Source: Terriglobia bacterium (GTDB taxonomy: Bacteria; Acidobacteriota; Terriglobia; Terriglobales; Acidobacteriaceae). From it: a stretch of 64,000 bases of DNA. Below, one piece after another: positions 63,872 through 64,000 of this stretch. How positions within the stretch are numbered: position 1 is the stretch's first letter; every line of letters begins with the position of its first letter. The stretch spans positions 1 to 64,000 of the forward strand of contig JAIQEY010000011.1 in NCBI GenBank assembly GCA_020073565.1. The letters are read 5' to 3'. The notes under the pieces were generated by a model that saw only the letters and a list, made by a program, of their open reading frames with translations, had not been told where the DNA came from and ran no database searches. The position numbers and the translations under genes were made by a program.

Positions 63872-64000
63872 ATGGCGGTGAATGGCAGAGGGAAGCTATC
63901 GGACCTGAAAGCAGTCATCTTTGACTACGGCGAAGTGCTGTGCCTCCCACCTACACCGGAGGATATCGAAGGCAGCGCGCAGATCCTGGGCATCCGTTCG
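63872..64000 (+). CDS. HAD-superfamily hydrolase, N-terminus only
   Basis: Forty-three codons from ATG 63872 to the window edge encode LSDLKAVIFDYGEVLCLPP, the HAD motif I with nucleophile Asp in FDYGEV. This variant is usual for HAD-IA (YihX-like) phosphatases. It would end or extend the catabolic run as a sugar-phosphate phosphatase. The rest is outside the window. Confidence 0.75.
   Translation, partial: MAVNGRGKLSDLKAVIFDYGEVLCLPPTPEDIEGSAQILGIRS

Overview
The window looks like a draft contig from an Acidobacteriota (Terriglobia/Koribacter-like) genome. That is inferred from family content and dispersed repeats, not from a marker gene: DUF3857/transglutaminase-TPR protein, PEGA pseudokinase, paired FtsX-type ABC permeases, AceE-type pyruvate dehydrogenase with a two-lipoyl E2, and many hairpin-type intergenic repeats. 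The only RNA gene I can name is tRNA-Pro(CGG). The first ~2.5 kb does not match the rest. It is far richer in GC (80% by hand count at 841-900, against 50% at 2581-2640), its genes look myxobacterial, and a radical-SAM ORF runs through the switch near 2,530 into unrelated sequence. I read this as an assembly join or a foreign insertion.

Layout. 1-2,540: foreign-looking block (secreted protein start, TPR lipoprotein, B12-type radical SAM protein). 2,771-6,686: large secreted transglutaminase-like/TPR protein and a divergent secreted Ig-like protein. 6,687-7,493: a spacer with two diverged copies of a structured RNA-like element. 7,494-10,925: secreted adenosine deaminase, purine nucleoside phosphorylase and a convergent secreted SAM hydroxide adenosyltransferase, which form a chain from SAM to hypoxanthine. 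11,073-12,226: PPOX flavoprotein and a small winged-helix-like protein. 12,490-16,937: four-gene ABC efflux-type operon. 17,125-24,329: signalling block (pseudokinase-PEGA, cyclic-nucleotide-binding protein, two tandem receiver-TonB fusions). 25,031-28,343: Ada-AlkA glycosylase and an MscS channel. 28,444-34,709: pyruvate dehydrogenase operon aceE-aceF-lpdA with hairpin repeats in its spacers. 34,890-36,293: nagA and tRNA-Pro. 36,294-39,977: island-like stretch after the tRNA with strong hairpins, a subtilase and a decayed transposase. 39,978-43,323: beta-carbonic anhydrase, a DUF5107-like lipoprotein, a small membrane protein behind a near-consensus promoter, and a gene remnant.

43,303-51,602 is the most interesting part. 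Seven tightly packed minus-strand genes encode a coiled-coil protein, a PspA/IM30 protein, a substrate-binding protein fused to an OmpA domain, a NitT/TauT-type ABC permease and ATPase, a membrane coiled-coil protein and a two-domain AAA+ ATPase. A CII-like regulator is divergently transcribed across a spacer holding a perfect inverted repeat. I infer an envelope-stress or membrane-maintenance machine that couples a peptidoglycan-anchored sensor/binding protein to a membrane remodeller. I do not recognise the combination as a characterised system.

52,878-64,000 is a sugar-acid catabolic region: PfkB kinase, HisD-like (HpsN-like) dehydrogenase with a TPP enzyme on the opposite strand, Tat-type cupin-like protein, MFS transporter, mannonate dehydratase, SDR dehydrogenase, SMP-30 lactonase, ROK kinase and the start of a HAD hydrolase. 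Together they suggest uptake, oxidation, lactone opening, dehydration to 2-keto-3-deoxygluconate and phosphorylation.
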